The position numbers and the translations under genes are program-made. The notes beneath the pieces are model-generated. The model was not told where the DNA came from. It did not search any database and saw only the letters and a list, made by a program, of their open reading frames with translations. A stretch of 8,260 nucleotides of DNA, from NCBI GenBank assembly GCA_030605895.1, contig JAUWHL010000070.1, positions 1-8,260 of the forward strand, given 5' to 3'. The first letter of the stretch is position 1. Every line of letters begins with the position of its first letter. Source of the stretch: Promethearchaeota archaeon. Its GTDB lineage: Archaea > Asgardarchaeota > Lokiarchaeia > Sigyniarchaeales > SOKP01. Positions 6,523-8,260 of the stretch are shown here, in pieces.

Positions 6523-6777
6523 TCATTTCATTTTCTTAAATATAAAAATTAAATCATCACCATCTTTACTAAATTCCACAATCTTCGTATCAGTTCTTTT
6601 AGCCCATCTTTTAAGATCTTCTTCAGCAGCTGGATCATCTGCAATAATTTTAAAACATTGCCCTTGATTTAGAGTTTCACTTAAATTTCTCACTTCGAAT
6701 AATGGCTCTGGACAATATAAACCACGAGTATCTAATTCTTCATCAATTTTAATTCCTTCACTTTGTTCATTATTCAA
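6523..6777 (-). CDS. tusA: TusA-family sulfur carrier
   Basis: Small cytosolic persulfide carrier of 84 residues, normal for TusA (SirA/YeeD superfamily). The active cysteine is C22 in LDTRGLYC22PEPLFEVR, the CPxP box on the first helix, followed by the usual beta-alpha-beta pattern (FKIIADDPAAEEDLKRWAK, then DLIFIFKK). The N-terminus carries about 14 extra acidic residues. The start is TTG at 6777. The nearby ATG (6770-6768) is out of frame, while AAGGAGGT lies seven bases before the TTG, which decides it. It is the first gene of tusA-iscS-iscU: it lies 17 bases from the preferred iscS start, or overlaps the alternative one by four bases. In bacteria TusA takes sulfur from IscS. Here, next to an IscS without PLP lysine, it may instead be the donor. 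Confidence 0.93.
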   Translation of the reverse strand: MNNEQSEGIKIDEELDTRGLYCPEPLFEVRNLSETLNQGQCFKIIADDPAAEEDLKRWAKRTDTKIVEFSKDGDDLIFIFKKMK

Positions 6778-6855
6778 TTTAACAACCTCCTTAAAAGGAT
6801 TCTATTACAACATATTCCTTGAGATATAAACGATTCGAAAAGAGTATAAATCTTC
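6778..6855 (-). promoter_or_regulatory. Promoter and strong Shine-Dalgarno site of tusA-iscS-iscU
   Basis: On the minus strand AAGGAGGT (6785-6792) precedes the TTG start by seven bases and is the best ribosome binding site in the window. Two TATA-like boxes lie upstream: TTTATATC (6822-6829) and GATTTATAC (about 6844-6852). The nearer one would start transcripts near 6800, giving a leader of about 20 bases. Which box is used cannot be told from sequence. Confidence 0.55.
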
Positions 6856-6953
6856 TTATTATAATTTAGTATACAATTATAGTATCTATGAAAATGAATA
6901 AAACACATTGAATAAGGTGTTTATAAATTATAAATCTTCAAAAGGCAGAGAGT

Positions 6954-6990
6954 AAAAAATCAAAATTAAAGGAAAAAATTTTATTCTATT
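6954..6990 (-). terminator. Candidate T-rich terminator after the corrinoid protein gene
   Basis: Just beyond the corrinoid-protein stop (7000-7002), the minus strand holds two runs of six T (6973-6978 and 6954-6959) inside a T-rich stretch with no clear hairpin. This fits archaeal termination at oligo-T tracts and would separate this gene from the tusA operon. The remaining bases up to 6855 show nothing I recognise. Confidence 0.4.
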
Positions 6991-6999
6991 AGAAAAGGT

Positions 7000-7635
7000 T
7001 TATTCCATTCCAGAAAGTCGTTTAATATGCCTTACACCATCAACGGCGTCATCAGCAAAATCATCAGCCCCAAGTCTTTTTGCAAGTTCCATATTTAAGG
7101 GAGCTCCTCCTACAATAAATTTAATCTTATCACGAAGTCCTGCTGATTGTAAGGCCTCATGAACAACTTTTATTTGTTCTACAGTCATTGTTAGTAAGGA
7201 ACTCAAAGCAATAATTTGTGCTCCTGTTTCCTTTACTTTTTCAACTATTGTATTCTCATCAACATCCATCCCTAAATCATAGAGCTCAAAACCAGAACTT
7301 AAAAGAAGAGAACCTAATATGTTCTTTCCAATATCATGATTATCTCCTTTTACAGTACCAATAATTATTTTTACTTTATCTTCTGTTCTATCGGAAGCCG
7401 CTAAAGCGGGCTTCAATATATTAAAAGCCTCCTTCATTGTTTCTCCTGCTAAAACAAGTTCAGTTAAATAATATTCTTTTTCCTCATATCGGCGTCCAAC
7501 TTCGTCCATACCTTTTGTTAATGAATTCAATATATCAAAAGCATCTTTACCTTCATTTAATGCCTCCTTCACAGCATCTGCAATATCATCTACTTCTAAT
7601 TCAATAACTAGTTCTGTAAGTTTTTCAAAATCCAT
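7000..7635 (-). CDS. Corrinoid (B12-binding) methyl carrier protein, MttC/MtbC type
   Basis: A cytosolic cobalamin protein of 211 residues, the usual length for the corrinoid partners of methylamine and methanol methyltransferases. It shuttles a methyl group from a substrate-specific methyltransferase to a second methyltransferase. Residues 1-85 form the helical cap domain. The B12 domain follows, with D98-N-H100-D-I-G103 (the DxHxxG motif whose His coordinates cobalt), S145-S146-L-L-T on the second loop, and G176-G177-A at the nucleotide tail pocket. All key residues are intact. The ATG has no clear Shine-Dalgarno site; the purine stretch AGAAAAAGAAG lies about ten bases upstream. No MttB, MtbA or activating ATPase gene is in the window, so the substrate is open (methylamines, glycine betaine-like compounds or methoxy groups). 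It is separated from tusA by 222 bases and a terminator-like tract. Confidence 0.92.
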   Translation of the reverse strand: MDFEKLTELVIELEVDDIADAVKEALNEGKDAFDILNSLTKGMDEVGRRYEEKEYYLTELVLAGETMKEAFNILKPALAASDRTEDKVKIIIGTVKGDNHDIGKNILGSLLLSSGFELYDLGMDVDENTIVEKVKETGAQIIALSSLLTMTVEQIKVVHEALQSAGLRDKIKFIVGGAPLNMELAKRLGADDFADDAVDGVRHIKRLSGME

Positions 7636-7706
7636 TAAAATCTACTTCTTTTTCTGTAATTAATCGCAAATAGTTATGAAAGTAAATTAAATTTTTCCTA
7701 TAAATC
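7636..7706 (-). promoter_or_regulatory. Probable promoter of the corrinoid protein gene
   Basis: The minus strand carries GATTTATAGG (7697-7706), a TATA-like box about 62 bases before the ATG, which would give a transcript start near 7675 and a leader of about 40 bases. No strong ribosome binding site is seen in that leader. Confidence 0.35.
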
Positions 7707-7749
7707 TTATTTTAATAAAATTATAAACTACATAAGAGTAAAATTTTAG

Positions 7750-7812
7750 AAAAAAAAAAGAGAATGAGGGAGAATGAGAAAAAAATCAAAATCTTAAATG
7801 TCCAAGATTTTG
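7750..7812 (-). terminator. Hairpin plus oligo-T terminator-like element
   Basis: On the minus strand a perfect 9-base stem (CAAAATCTT at 7812-7804, AAGATTTTG at 7795-7787) with an 8-base loop is followed by A and seven T (7785-7779), then a pyrimidine tract holding two CTCATTCT units ten bases apart, and ten more T (7759-7750). This has the layout of an intrinsic terminator for transcription coming from the right, where the permease remnant lies. It would insulate the corrinoid protein gene. The stem is AT-rich and so only moderately stable. Confidence 0.55.
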
Positions 7813-8090
7813 GAAATAAGTTTAGTTACCATTATAATCCACTCAGCAGAGAGCCATAGTGTTTAATTAGGAAATTAGGGGATATTATTTTGTATTTTCT
7901 CAATCTTCCCTCTAGAATATAAATATGATACTTTAGTATTTAAATCTATTTTAACTTCTACCCATAAAAATAATCTTCATGAAATTCATTAAATGGATAT
8001 GATTTATTAAATCAAGATTAGTAGAATACAAGCTCAATTGAATTTATTAAAAATTAAAAATAAGCGTCAAAAAAATTAAATTGAAGATTA
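7813..8090. other. Stretch without recognisable genes
   Basis: Both strands were read in all frames. Only short open stretches occur, the longest being about 33 codons without a start codon on the minus strand (7875-7976), which I cannot assign. No tRNA-like cloverleaf, CRISPR-type repeat or insertion-sequence end was seen. The part nearest the permease stop (8040-8090) is T-rich on the minus strand and may end that transcript. Confidence 0.5.
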
Positions 8091-8192
8091 TTATCTCATT
8101 CTTGGATCTAAAAATGCAGAAAGTACATCTACAGTTAAATATATGAATATAAACATAATTGATATGACAAATAAGGTGTAGAAAATTTCTTT
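8091..8192 (-). pseudogene. Oligopeptide/dipeptide ABC permease (OppB/DppB) 3' remnant
   Basis: The minus strand from 8192 to the TAA at 8091-8093 encodes about 33 residues: a hydrophobic membrane segment (TLFVISIMFIFIYLTVDVL), then SAFLDPRMR and the stop. The ending D-x-L-x-A-x-L-D-P-R-x-R is the hallmark C-terminus of DppB/OppB-type permeases of peptide and nickel ABC importers. Upstream the frame is closed by TAA at 8193-8195, and neither other minus frame between there and 8260 resembles the expected preceding part of the permease. I read it as a broken gene end. A frameshift with the rest of the gene beyond 8260 is possible, since only about 65 more bases can be examined. Confidence 0.65.
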
Positions 8193-8226
8193 TTAGTTTG
8201 CATTAAAATAAGTGTAAAAAAATTTC
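8169..8226. repeat. Imperfect direct repeat at the permease break point
   Basis: AAATAAGGTGTAGAAAATTTC (8169-8189, 21 bases shown as one unit) recurs with a few differences at 8206-8226, which has one G fewer in the first part and more A in the run. The units are 37 bases apart and lie on either side of the stop codon that closes the permease frame. A local duplication may have accompanied the break. The unit is AT-rich, so chance is not excluded. Confidence 0.35.
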
Positions 8227-8260
8227 ATTAGATACCAATGATTTTAAAGAAATACGTTAT

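Noticed and set aside
5312..6526. IscS as a pseudogene because of the lost lysine
   Set aside because: The frame is full length, other motifs are kept, it is packed in an operon, and a lysine-less relative is remembered from Archaeoglobus, which argues for a maintained variant.
6778..6999. Intergenic region before tusA considered as a riboswitch or leader RNA
   Set aside because: No convincing stems or conserved riboswitch boxes; the likely transcript start leaves a leader of only about 20-40 bases.
7820..7860. GC-richer patch considered as a possible tRNA or small RNA
   Set aside because: No acceptor or T-arm pairing could be drawn on either strand.
7875..7976. A 33-codon open stretch on the minus strand with coding-like composition
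   Set aside because: No start codon, no ribosome binding site and no family I recognise; such lengths occur by chance. It could be another gene remnant but I cannot support it.
1..8260. CRISPR arrays, insertion-sequence ends and phage genes
   Set aside because: No regularly spaced repeats, transposase motifs or phage-type genes were seen on either strand.

Overview
The window is strongly AT-rich and its gene content points to an anaerobic archaeon. I see a superoxide reductase and a rubrerythrin instead of catalase or superoxide dismutase. There is an HdrD-like iron-sulfur protein, a methylamine-type corrinoid protein, and an IscS of the kind I remember from Archaeoglobus. Short T/A boxes sit roughly 40-60 bases before several start codons, and Shine-Dalgarno sites are used in places. 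The mix of acyl-CoA dehydrogenase, HdrD-like protein and corrinoid protein at low GC would fit a Lokiarchaeia-type Asgard archaeon. That placement is inference, and an anaerobic bacterium is not excluded.

Layout from left to right. The 3' end of an acyl-CoA dehydrogenase (+) converges on a HAD phosphatase of the GmhB/histidinol-phosphatase type (-). Next come two minus-strand oxygen-defence genes, desulfoferrodoxin and rubrerythrin, each with its own upstream region. Upstream of rubrerythrin lies the broken 3' end of a rhodanese gene. An OsmC-like gene (-) then diverges from an HdrD/GlcF-like protein with two ferredoxin-type clusters and two CCG motifs (+). That gene converges on a tightly packed minus-strand operon, tusA-iscS-iscU. 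A corrinoid protein gene (-) follows, then about 450 bases without a recognisable gene but with a terminator-like hairpin, and finally a broken 3' end of an oligopeptide ABC transporter permease.

The most interesting part is tusA-iscS-iscU (4507-6777). The IscS keeps its persulfide cysteine and nearly all of its fold motifs. The lysine that should hold pyridoxal phosphate is glutamate, within an Asn-Glu pair where His-Lys is expected. The IscU keeps its three cysteines and aspartate, and carries about 100 extra C-terminal residues that resemble a degenerate NAD(P)-binding domain of thioredoxin reductase. Together with the sulfur carrier TusA, this suggests a cluster-assembly operon in which IscS may relay sulfur delivered by TusA instead of extracting it from cysteine with PLP. 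The function is inference; the substitutions and the fusion are read directly from the sequence.

Around this operon, the rhodanese remnant, the OsmC-like protein, the peroxide and superoxide reductases and the iron-sulfur oxidoreductase give the region a common theme of sulfur, iron-sulfur and redox handling in a strict anaerobe. Two decayed gene ends show that the region has been rearranged.
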